Shown: piece by piece, positions 1 through 6,789 of the stretch
How the letters are laid out: the number at the start of each line of letters is the position of its first letter
How positions within the stretch are numbered: position 1 is the first letter of the stretch
NCBI RefSeq assembly: GCF_018614195.1
Contig: NZ_JAGGOT010000051.1
Location: forward strand, 62,001 to 126,000
Direction of reading: 5' to 3'
DNA length: 64,000 nt
DNA from: Streptomyces sp. ISL-43
Lineage (GTDB): Bacteria > Actinomycetota > Actinomycetes > Streptomycetales > Streptomycetaceae
Made by a program: the position numbers and the translations under genes
Notes under the pieces: generated by a model
Databases searched by the model: none
Told to the model about the DNA's origin: nothing
The model's input: the letters and a program-made list of their open reading frames with translations, nothing else

Positions 1-1
1 G

Positions 2-364
2 GTCGGCGAGATGGGCCCCGACGCGGCGGACGACGGCATCACCCAGAGCATGACCTGGGCCATGCGGCGCCTGTACACCCCGCTCTCGGTACCCGCCCTG
101 GCCCGCGAGGCCCGGATGTCCGAGCGGTCCTTCCTGCGTCATTTCACCCGTCGCAACGGCGTGAGCCCGATGCGCTGGGTCGTCTCCCAGCGGATCTCCG
201 CGAGCCTCCCGCTGCTGGAGTCGGGCGAGGGCACGGTGGACGAGGTGGCCGCCGCCGTCGGTTTCGACTCGGCGGCGACGTTCCGCCACCACTTCACCCG
301 GCAGATGCGCACGACGCCGACGTCGTACCGGAAGGCCTTCGTCAGGGTCGCCGCACGGCCGTGA
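2..364 (+). CDS. AraC-family transcriptional regulator, C-terminal part (truncated by window edge)
   Basis: The open frame runs in from the left edge, so only the C-terminal part of about 120 residues is visible. It holds the AraC/XylS DNA-binding region with two helix-turn-helix units: the first around LSVPALAREARMSERSFLRHF, the second around VDEVAAAVGFDSAATFRHHF, followed by the family ending TPTSYRKAF. This end is typical of GlxA-like regulators that carry an N-terminal DJ-1/PfpI domain, which would lie outside the window. A complete protein of that type is at 39346-40293. The rhodanese gene downstream is on the same strand and is a plausible target. A short ATG at position 11 is not a credible start because it would leave the protein without an effector domain. 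Confidence 0.85.
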   Translation, partial: VGEMGPDAADDGITQSMTWAMRRLYTPLSVPALAREARMSERSFLRHFTRRNGVSPMRWVVSQRISASLPLLESGEGTVDEVAAAVGFDSAATFRHHFTRQMRTTPTSYRKAFVRVAARP

Positions 365-380
365 CGAACGCTTTCCGGGC

Positions 381-440
381 GTTGACGGGCGTTGACGGGC
401 ATTGGCGGGCCCCGGCAGGCGTTGGCAGGCGTTGGCGGGA
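381..440. repeat. six tandem 10-bp repeats upstream of the rhodanese gene
   Basis: Six consecutive 10-bp units follow the pattern GTTGRCGGGC (381, 391, 401, 411, 421, 431). The first two are identical and the fourth is the most degenerate. The period is close to one helical turn, so any protein reading the unit would bind one face of the DNA. The array sits between the regulator stop and the rhodanese start, about 140 bp upstream of the latter. Confidence 0.7.
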
Positions 441-577
441 TCTTGACGAACGGAGGCGTTCACGCCACTCGAAGCGTGCGGGCGCGGGACAGAGGATGGA
501 GTCATCGCCGCAAGGGAAAACCACCCGGCCGGCGCTTCCGGCCCCGCACCACCCCACCCCGCACAAGGAGTACGCCG

Positions 578-1099
578 ATGTCCGCCATCCTCGCGACCGC
601 CCCCGCCGACACCCTCTCGACCGCCGCCTCCGCCGAGATCACCAGCGCCGTCCTGTCCGTCCCCGCCGCAGCCCCGGCCGACGCGGCCGCCCACTACGCC
701 GCCCGGCTCGCCTTCGAGGCCGACGTCTCCGACGTCCGGGCCGACCTGCTCGCCGGTGTCCCGGGCATCGTCGTCATCGACTCCCGCAGCGTCGAATCCT
801 GGGACCAGGGCCACATCCCCGGCGCGCTGCACATCCCGACGGCGCGGATCGCCGAGCTGGCACCGGCCCTGATCGACCCGGCCCTGACCGTGGTCACGTA
901 CTGCTGGGGCCCCGGCTGCAACGGCGCCACCCGCGCCGCACTCGCCTTCGCCCGCCTCGGCTACCAGGTGAAGGAGATGCTCGGCGGCTTCGAGTACTGG
1001 GTTCGCGAGGGCTTCGCCTACGAGACCGCCCAGGGCACCGACCAGCGCCGGGTCGACGACCTGACCGCGCCGCGCTCGGGCATCTCCTGCGCCTGCTGA
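578..1099 (+). CDS. rhodanese-like domain protein
   Basis: Single rhodanese domain protein of 173 residues, expected to transfer sulfane sulfur through a cysteine persulfide. The domain spans roughly residues 45-155. The active-site loop reads CNGATR, with Cys114 as the probable persulfide cysteine and Arg119 closing the loop; a second Cys lies four residues before Cys114. The sequence ends in a Cys-Ala-Cys tail. The ATG at 578 is preceded by AAGGAG at 565-570, which fixes the start. No signal peptide is seen, so it is cytoplasmic. It follows an AraC/GlxA-type regulator gene on the same strand, which suggests regulation by that protein. The physiological sulfur acceptor cannot be told from sequence. 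Confidence 0.85.
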   Translation: MSAILATAPADTLSTAASAEITSAVLSVPAAAPADAAAHYAARLAFEADVSDVRADLLAGVPGIVVIDSRSVESWDQGHIPGALHIPTARIAELAPALIDPALTVVTYCWGPGCNGATRAALAFARLGYQVKEMLGGFEYWVREGFAYETAQGTDQRRVDDLTAPRSGISCAC

Positions 1100-1170
1100 A
1101 TCCGCGGATGATGAGCCTCGGAGTTGCGGGTACGTCCGCGAAGCGCGGGCCCGCGTACGGCGACGGCGGC

Positions 1171-2409
1171 CTATCCGATGTCGACCACTCGGGCCCACGC
1201 GGGCGGCGAGTCCGGTACGTAGTCCGGGTCGTCCTCGTCCCACGAGTCGGCCGCCCGCCCCCGGGGGAAGAGGCCCACCACCGTCCGGCACGGTGGCCGG
1301 GTGTCCGGCCAGGGCGTCTGACCGTCGGTCAGGACCACGATGACGTCGGGGCGGGGCCCGGAGCGGAGCGCCTTGGTGAAGCCCGTGCGCAGGTCCGTAC
1401 CCCCGCCACCCAGCAGGGGGATTCCCTCGGCGCGGCACAGCGGGTGCGCGATCCGGGCCGCCGCGTCGCACGGAACCACGGTGATCAGGTCCCGACGGCC
1501 GCCCACGGCACGGGAGATGGCGGCGACCTCGTGCAGCGCGCTGCCCAGTTCCGCGTCGCTGACCGACGCGGAAGTGTCGATGATCACGGAGACTCGGGGC
1601 GGCCGGCGCCGAAGGCTCGGCAGGACCACGCCGGGCAGCCCGGCCGAGCGCCGCGACGGCCGGCCGTAGGTGTAGTCCTCGCCCGCCCCCGAGCCCGACG
1701 TGGCCGCGCGCAGTGCCGCCCCCAGCAACTCCCGCCAGGGCTGCGGCGGGTGGAACGCCTCCTCCGCCCACCGCCGCCACCCCTTCGGGGCGTCGCCCGG
1801 CCGGCCGGTGATGCCCTGCGCCACCCGGAACCGGACCGCGTCACGTTCCTGCGCGCTGAGGCCGTACGCGCCCTCCGGTCCCAGGTCCCACTCGCGCTCC
1901 AGGCCGTCGGCGCCGCTGCCGCAGTCCAGCCAGGCCATGTGCTGCGTCTGCGGACCGAGCCCGAACATGCGCAGGTAGTCCTCCATGAGCAGCCCTTCGG
2001 GCAGCCCCACGGACTCCGGCGCCACGGCGCTTTCGGGCCGGACCAACCCGTGGCCGAACACGTCGTCGTTGATCTCGAAGTCGGCCGCGATGTTCATCCG
2101 CAGTCGTTGCCCCGGACCGTTCAGCCCGCGCGCCCGCGCGACCCGGTCACTGCGCCCGTGGTGGTCGCGCAGCAGGTGCGACACCTCGTGCACCCATACC
2201 GCGGCCAGTTCCTCCACCGGCGTCCGGTCCACGAACGCCGGGGACACGTAGCACCGCCAGTGCCGGTCGACGCCCATCGTCGGTACCCGCCGCGACTCCA
2301 CGACGTGCAGGGCGAAGAGCGCCGTGGCCAAGTAGGGCCGGACCCGGACGGCGTGCAGGCGGGCGGCGAAGAGCTTGTCGAGGTCCAGCGCCCCCGTGTG
2401 CCCCGGCAT
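1171..2409 (-). CDS. VWA-domain protein with HExxH metallopeptidase-like N-terminus (DUF2201 type)
   Basis: 412-residue soluble protein with two parts. The N-terminal half carries HEVSH at residues 74-78, a zinc-metallopeptidase HExxH motif, with acidic residues near 110-116 as possible third ligands. The C-terminal third is a von Willebrand factor A domain with the MIDAS motif DTSAS at 278-282. This pairing is known from the DUF2201 family of putative metallopeptidases. The ATG at 2409 overlaps the stop of the MoxR ATPase gene by one base, so the two are translationally coupled and probably form a complex, as MoxR ATPases usually do with VWA partners. Whether the HExxH site is proteolytic is inference. 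Confidence 0.85.
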   Translation of the reverse strand: MPGHTGALDLDKLFAARLHAVRVRPYLATALFALHVVESRRVPTMGVDRHWRCYVSPAFVDRTPVEELAAVWVHEVSHLLRDHHGRSDRVARARGLNGPGQRLRMNIAADFEINDDVFGHGLVRPESAVAPESVGLPEGLLMEDYLRMFGLGPQTQHMAWLDCGSGADGLEREWDLGPEGAYGLSAQERDAVRFRVAQGITGRPGDAPKGWRRWAEEAFHPPQPWRELLGAALRAATSGSGAGEDYTYGRPSRRSAGLPGVVLPSLRRRPPRVSVIIDTSASVSDAELGSALHEVAAISRAVGGRRDLITVVPCDAAARIAHPLCRAEGIPLLGGGGTDLRTGFTKALRSGPRPDVIVVLTDGQTPWPDTRPPCRTVVGLFPRGRAADSWDEDDPDYVPDSPPAWARVVDIG

Positions 2410-3686
2410 CACCGTCCGCCCTGCGCGGAGGCCAGGGTCCGGGCCGCCGCCCGGTCGGCACGCCGGGACAGGGTCACGGCTCCGGCGAGCCGCTCGATCG
2501 ACGCCGGCACGTCCCAGTCGTCGCGGCGCAGCGAGGCGAGCGTGGTCGCGGGGACGACCACCAGGTCGGGGGCTCCGGTCTCCATCGCCCGGACCAGGAG
2601 CGCCCACGCCGCATCCCAGCGGGATTTCTCCGGCCGTTCGCGGACCGCCGCCACCACACCGTCGAGCACGGCTTGGCGCAGGTCCCCCCGCTCGGGCAGT
2701 GCGGCGGCCGTCGGGTCGGCGAGGAGCAGCTCGGGATCCGGGAGGTCCATCCGGTCCAGGCAGGCCAGCAGCTCCAGTCCCGGACCGTCCCCTACGGTGC
2801 CCCTGACCAGCAGGGAAAGCACTTCGCGGGAGGAGCCGGCCGCGGTGGCGAAGGCGATCAGGCACAGCGCCATCTCCCAGCTCCGGGGCGACGGCCAGGG
2901 GCCGCCCCGACGGGCTTCACCACTGGGCAGCCGGTGGACGAGCTCGGGGCGGGCGGTGAGGAGCCCGCACACCGCGCGGCGGGCGAAGGCCACGGCCTCC
3001 GGCAGCCCCGTAGGGTCGAGCTGCGGCAGCGTCGCCCTGGGCCAGGTCCCGCCGAGGCCGCGTACGACGACACCGTGGTCGTGGGTCCATTGGAGGTGGA
3101 CGAACCGGTTGGCCAGCGGAGGGCTGAGCTCCCAGCCGTCGGCCGCCGAGGAGCGCGGATTGGCGGCGGCGACGATCCGCACCTCGGGCGGCAGCCGCAG
3201 GGCGCCGATCCGCCGCTCCAGTACGAGGCGGAGCAGGGCGGCCTGGACGGCCGGCGGCGCGGTGGACAGCTCGTCCAGGAACAGCAGCCCCCGGCCGGCC
3301 CGCACGAGCCGCACCGCCCAGTCCGGCGGGGCCATCGGGACGCCCTGCTCCGCGGGATCGTCCCCGATGACGGGCAGGCCGGAGAAGTCGGACGGCTCGT
3401 GCACGCTGGCGATCACCGTGGTCAGGGGAAGGTCCAGGGAAGCGGCGAGCTGTGTCAGGGCCGCCGTCTTGCCGATGCCCGGCTCACCCCACAGGAGTAC
3501 GGGCAGGTCCGCGGCCACGGCCAGGGTCAGGGCCTCCAGCTGTGTGTCCGGGCGGGGTTCGGTGGTCGCTTCGCGCAACAGGGCCAGCAACTCGCCGGAG
3601 ACGTGGAGCCGGGCGGCGCCGGAGGTGTGGGCGGGGGACGGGTCGGAGGAGGTGCCGGTGGCGGCGAGGGGCGCGTGAAGAGTCAT
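2409..3686 (-). CDS. MoxR-type AAA+ ATPase
   Basis: 425-residue AAA+ ATPase. Walker A is GEPGIGKT at 67-74, Walker B LLFLDEL at 133-139, and a sensor-1 asparagine lies in AAANP near residue 175. MoxR family members act as chaperone-like ATPases that remodel or activate partner proteins, usually the VWA protein encoded beside them. Here the partner follows with a TGATG overlap. The start ATG at 3686 is preceded by AGGTGA six bases upstream. The gene lies downstream of an unrecognised 485-residue gene on the same strand, making a three-gene unit. The substrate is unknown. Confidence 0.87.
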   Translation of the reverse strand: MTLHAPLAATGTSSDPSPAHTSGAARLHVSGELLALLREATTEPRPDTQLEALTLAVAADLPVLLWGEPGIGKTAALTQLAASLDLPLTTVIASVHEPSDFSGLPVIGDDPAEQGVPMAPPDWAVRLVRAGRGLLFLDELSTAPPAVQAALLRLVLERRIGALRLPPEVRIVAAANPRSSAADGWELSPPLANRFVHLQWTHDHGVVVRGLGGTWPRATLPQLDPTGLPEAVAFARRAVCGLLTARPELVHRLPSGEARRGGPWPSPRSWEMALCLIAFATAAGSSREVLSLLVRGTVGDGPGLELLACLDRMDLPDPELLLADPTAAALPERGDLRQAVLDGVVAAVRERPEKSRWDAAWALLVRAMETGAPDLVVVPATTLASLRRDDWDVPASIERLAGAVTLSRRADRAAARTLASAQGGR

Positions 3687-3743
3687 ATGTGATCACCTGG
3701 GGGTTTCGTGGCACGCCGAACGGGCGTGGGGGAGGGCGGAGTT

Positions 3744-3784
3744 GCCGGGTAGCAGGAGGTGCCGGGTAGCAGGAGGTGCCGGGT
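3744..3784. repeat. 17-bp tandem repeat in the MoxR leader region
   Basis: GCCGGGTAGCAGGAGGT occurs twice head to tail (3744-3760 and 3761-3777) and continues with GCCGGGT to 3784. The array abuts the stop codon of the upstream gene and lies in the 97-bp gap before the MoxR start. It may be a recent slippage product or part of an RNA element; nothing more can be said. Confidence 0.65.
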
Positions 3785-5241
3785 CAGTGGCCGTGCGTGT
3801 GGCGCGGGTGCGAGCGGTGGTTGCGGGGACGTTCGGCGCCCGGGCGGATACGGCCCGGTCCGGGTCCGACCAGGCCCGCCCGGAACAGTCCGTAGGTGAC
3901 CCGCCGCAGCGCGGCGTCCTCCAGCTCGTCCCGTAGCGGACCGTCGCGCAGCAGCGCTGCGGGGCCCAGCAGCTGTTCGACGAGGGCCAGCGCACCGGCG
4001 GTGTCGCCGTGGTCCAGGCGTTCGCGGACGCCGGCGAGGCAGTCGGGACGGCGGTGCGCCTCGTCGATGACCCGCAGGCAGGGAAGCGGAGTACCGGTCA
4101 GCGCGGCCAGCAGCTCCTCCCGCCGGATCTCGTCCGGGCCGTGGTCCAGCGGGACGAGCACCCCGTCGACCTGCCCGATGCGGTGCCGGGCTCCCCGGCA
4201 CTCCACGAGGCGCGGTTGCCCGTCCCGGTCCGGGTGTCCGTCCGGCCCCGCCGGCGCATGGTCCGGTACGAGCGCGGAGGCGACGAGGGGGTGCAGCCGG
4301 TCGGGCTCGATCAGACCGGCGCGGAGCAGTTCCAGGTCGGGCGGTACCCAGGTCGCCGCGTAGGGCAGCACCGGCGGTGCGGCGCCGCCGCGGCCCGCGG
4401 ACGGCGCCGTGATCCGCCATGCGGGCGGCCCGCTCACCTGTCCGGCCCGGTCGCCGTCCCGGTCCTCATCCCCGTCCCGGTCCCCGTCCGCGGACAGCAC
4501 CAGGTCCAGCCGGTGCCGGGACCCGACCCGTACGGTGACGGTCCCGCCGGCCCGGCCCTCGGCGCGGAGCAGGATCCCCGCCTCGGCCCCCCACCGGTCG
4601 ACGGCGCAGCCGCGCCCGAGGGGCACCATCCCCCGTGGATCGGGATCCGGGCTCGCCGCGGCACGGCCGTCGGCGGGCAGCCGGTCGGCCCCGGACCGGA
4701 TCCGCAGTTCATCGCTCCCTCGGGCATCCCACAGGTGGCGGTGCAGGTCGAGGCGGAAGCGCCGGTCGGGACGGGGATGGGGATGCGGATGGAGGCCGGT
4801 GCCCGCCCTGGGGCGGGATCCGTCCCACAGCGCGAGGCTGATCCGCTGCCCGGCGTCCGCCCAAGCCGGCGGAGTCCGGGCCACGAGGTGCACCGGGTGC
4901 CCGCCGTCGGCCCCGGCGCCGTCGTACCGGGCGAGGGTGATGGTCAGCCCCGGGCGCAGCAGACCGTCCGGAGCGATCCTCGGCATGTGCCAGCGCAGCA
5001 GGTCGGGAGCGAGCCGGCGGAGATCGGCCCGGACGCGGGCCGCGAGTTCCAGGCCGTGGGTGCGCGCCACGGTACGGAGGTCGAGATCGACGTCGACGCG
5101 GGCGGCGGCGCAGGCCCCCGCCCAGTCCCCGGCGGAGCGGCGGGCGGTCGAAGTCTCGATCATGGACGGCGGCACGGCGAACTCGCGCACGCGCAGCCAG
5201 AGGAGAAGACGGGAGTCCCCGTTCGCGATCAAGGTGAGCAT
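3784..5241 (-). CDS. unrecognised protein, first gene of the MoxR-VWA module
   Basis: I do not recognise this 485-residue protein. It has no signal peptide or clear membrane segment. The N-terminal 170 residues are compact and regular. A middle region holds a low-complexity Asp/Gly/Arg run encoded by imperfect hexanucleotide repeats (about 4440-4500), followed by a C-terminal helical region, and it ends in a His-rich tail (HPRHTHGH). The ATG at 5241 has AAGGTG seven bases upstream and is preferred over a GTG six bases further up. It is the first of three leftward genes with the MoxR ATPase and VWA/HExxH protein, 97 bp ahead of the ATPase. By analogy with other three-part MoxR/VWA systems it could be the substrate, adaptor or effector; that is inference. 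Confidence 0.75.
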   Translation of the reverse strand: MLTLIANGDSRLLLWLRVREFAVPPSMIETSTARRSAGDWAGACAAARVDVDLDLRTVARTHGLELAARVRADLRRLAPDLLRWHMPRIAPDGLLRPGLTITLARYDGAGADGGHPVHLVARTPPAWADAGQRISLALWDGSRPRAGTGLHPHPHPRPDRRFRLDLHRHLWDARGSDELRIRSGADRLPADGRAAASPDPDPRGMVPLGRGCAVDRWGAEAGILLRAEGRAGGTVTVRVGSRHRLDLVLSADGDRDGDEDRDGDRAGQVSGPPAWRITAPSAGRGGAAPPVLPYAATWVPPDLELLRAGLIEPDRLHPLVASALVPDHAPAGPDGHPDRDGQPRLVECRGARHRIGQVDGVLVPLDHGPDEIRREELLAALTGTPLPCLRVIDEAHRRPDCLAGVRERLDHGDTAGALALVEQLLGPAALLRDGPLRDELEDAALRRVTYGLFRAGLVGPGPGRIRPGAERPRNHRSHPRHTHGH

Positions 5242-5423
5242 CAGCACTCACCTTGCGCGGACGGGACCCCCATTCCGTGAAGGCGGTAAGTAGTCATCGC
5301 CGAGACCGTATCGGGCCGGCGCTGGGGTCTGCCAGGTATTTTCTCGCTCACCACCGAAGCCGGCCGCGACGTCCCCGGCGGCCGCCGCCCGGCGCGGCCG
5401 CGGCGAAGCGTGCGGACACCGCG
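5242..5423. other. intergenic region upstream of the three-gene module
   Basis: 182 bp between trpS and the module. It should carry the leftward promoter of the module and the end of the trpS transcript. I see no strong hairpin or convincing -35/-10 pair in it. Confidence 0.4.
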
Positions 5424-6521
5424 TCAGTAGCGGGTGCCCATGGCCGCGCGGACCTCCTCCAAGGTGGCCTCCGCGACCGCGTTGGCCCGCTCGTTGCCGG
5501 CCCGCACGAGCTTGCGTACGTAAGCCCTGTCCTCGGCGTACTGCGCGCGGCGCGAACGCAGCGGCGCCAAGCGGTCGTTGACCGCCTCGGTGACGGTCCG
5601 CTTCAGGGCCGCCGACCCGGCGTCGCCGATCTCCCGCGCGACCTCCTCCGGTTCCCGGTCCTGGCACAGCGCGGCGAGCAGGACCAGGCTGGACACCTCG
5701 GGCCGGCCGGCCGGGTCGTAGGTGATCCGGCGCACCGCGTCGGTCTTGGCGCCCTTGATCAGGCGCGCCGTCTCGTCCGCGGTGTCGGCCAACGCGATGG
5801 CATTGCCCCGGGACTTGCTCATCTTCGTCCCGTCGGTCCCCAGCAGCAGCGGGGCGGCGGACAGCAGTGCGTCGGGCTCCGGGAACACCGGACCCCCTTG
5901 CCCGTAGCGGTCGTTGAAGCGGCGGGCGACCGTGCGCGTGACCTCCAGGTGCGGCAGCTGGTCCTGTCCGACCGGCACGAGGTTCGCCTTGCAGAAGAGG
6001 ATGTCGGCGGCCTGGTGCACGGGATAGGTGAACATCAGCCCGCTGACCGAGGCCTGCCGGGAGTGCGCGATCTCGTCCTTGACCGTCGGATTGCGGCGCA
6101 GCTCGGCGACCGAGACCAGGGACAGGAAGGGCAGCAGCAGCTGGTTCAGGGCGGGCAGCGCGCTGTGCGTGAAGATCGTGGAGCGCTCGGGGTCGATCCC
6201 CGCGGCCAGGTAGTCGAGGACAAGGTCCTCCACGTGCTCGGTCAGCCGCTGGGCCACGTCGCGGTCGGTGAGCACCTGGTAGTCCGCCACCACGACGTAC
6301 GTGTCCACGCCCGCGTCCTGCAGCCGCACCCTGCCCTGGAGCGTCCCGAAGTAGTGGCCCAGGTGCAGCCGTCCGGTGGGCCGGTCCCCGGTCAGCACCC
6401 GGAAACGGCCGGGGGCCTCCTGGATCCGCAGCTCCAGCTCGGCGCTGCGCCGCTGCGCCATCGCCACATCGGCGTGCGTCTGGGTCTGGGTCTGCGCGGG
6501 GAGGGTATCGGGGGTCGTCAT
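5424..6521 (-). CDS. trpS: tryptophanyl-tRNA synthetase, probable auxiliary/inducible type
   Basis: 365-residue class I aminoacyl-tRNA synthetase that charges tRNA-Trp. It has the HIGH signature as HLGH at 53-56, KMSKS at 233-237, and the TrpRS-typical GQDQ segment near 185-188. About 35 residues precede the catalytic core, slightly longer than usual. The ATG at 6521 has GGAG upstream. The leader contains a 13-codon ORF with adjacent Trp codons and alternative hairpins (see separate entries). Such attenuation is established for the auxiliary, indolmycin-resistant trpRS1 gene of S. coelicolor. This suggests the present gene is also a stress- or inhibitor-induced second TrpRS rather than the housekeeping one. 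A second trpS elsewhere in the genome is expected but cannot be seen. Confidence 0.93.
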   Translation of the reverse strand: MTTPDTLPAQTQTQTHADVAMAQRRSAELELRIQEAPGRFRVLTGDRPTGRLHLGHYFGTLQGRVRLQDAGVDTYVVVADYQVLTDRDVAQRLTEHVEDLVLDYLAAGIDPERSTIFTHSALPALNQLLLPFLSLVSVAELRRNPTVKDEIAHSRQASVSGLMFTYPVHQAADILFCKANLVPVGQDQLPHLEVTRTVARRFNDRYGQGGPVFPEPDALLSAAPLLLGTDGTKMSKSRGNAIALADTADETARLIKGAKTDAVRRITYDPAGRPEVSSLVLLAALCQDREPEEVAREIGDAGSAALKRTVTEAVNDRLAPLRSRRAQYAEDRAYVRKLVRAGNERANAVAEATLEEVRAAMGTRY

Positions 6522-6556
6522 GTGCGGGTCTCCTGCCTGGAAGGGGGAGGACCGCC

Positions 6557-6690
6557 GCCCGGGGGCACCCGGGAGCACATGCGCCTCGGGCCGTCCGATC
6601 GACGGCCCGGTGGGTACGACTTGTCCGTGGCCGCTCCTACGGGGAGCGCCACCAGCACGGACGAGACGAAGCGGACATGCGTCGAGTCTA
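6557..6690 (-). promoter_or_regulatory. trpS promoter and ribosome-mediated attenuator
   Basis: After the -10 box TAGACT comes the leader ORF, then two main structures. Hairpin A spans 6662-6623: outer arms GTCCGTG/CACGGAC and inner arms GCTCC/GGAGC around the loop CCGTA, and its 5' half contains the Trp codons. Hairpin B spans 6609-6587: a perfect 9-bp GC-rich stem, CGGGCCGTC/GACGGCCCG, with a 5-base loop, a terminator candidate without a U-run as is usual in Streptomyces. GCGGCC in the 3' arm of A can pair with GGCCGT in the 5' arm of B. A ribosome stalled at the Trp codons would therefore block A, free that arm and prevent B. A third hairpin, CCCGGG/CCCGGG, lies at 6573-6558. The folding logic is my reading, not computed energies. 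Confidence 0.75.
6637..6678 (-). CDS. Trp leader peptide of trpS (13 residues, tandem Trp codons)
   Basis: A short ORF reads MSASSRPCWWRSP and then TAG. Two consecutive TGG codons lie at 6649-6654. A -10-like TAGACT (6690-6685) lies six bases upstream of its ATG, so the transcript should start at or next to the ATG and the leader peptide would be translated from a leaderless mRNA. Back-to-back codons for the amino acid that the downstream enzyme handles are the hallmark of ribosome-mediated attenuation. The peptide is presumed to act only through its translation. Confidence 0.85.
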   Translation of the reverse strand: MSASSRPCWWRSP

Positions 6691-6789
6691 GCGGGCCCGG
6701 CCCGCCCAGGGCCGGGACTTTCGATCCTGAGCGGGTCCCGATGGTCCTCGAGGGCGGGGCAGGGCCGTCGGCGTGGCCCGCCGGGGCGT

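Noticed and set aside
361..3678. A rightward open frame of 1105 codons
   Set aside because: It is antisense to the VWA and MoxR genes, is Arg/Pro/Gly-rich with no domain, and arises from the GC-rich third positions of the real genes.
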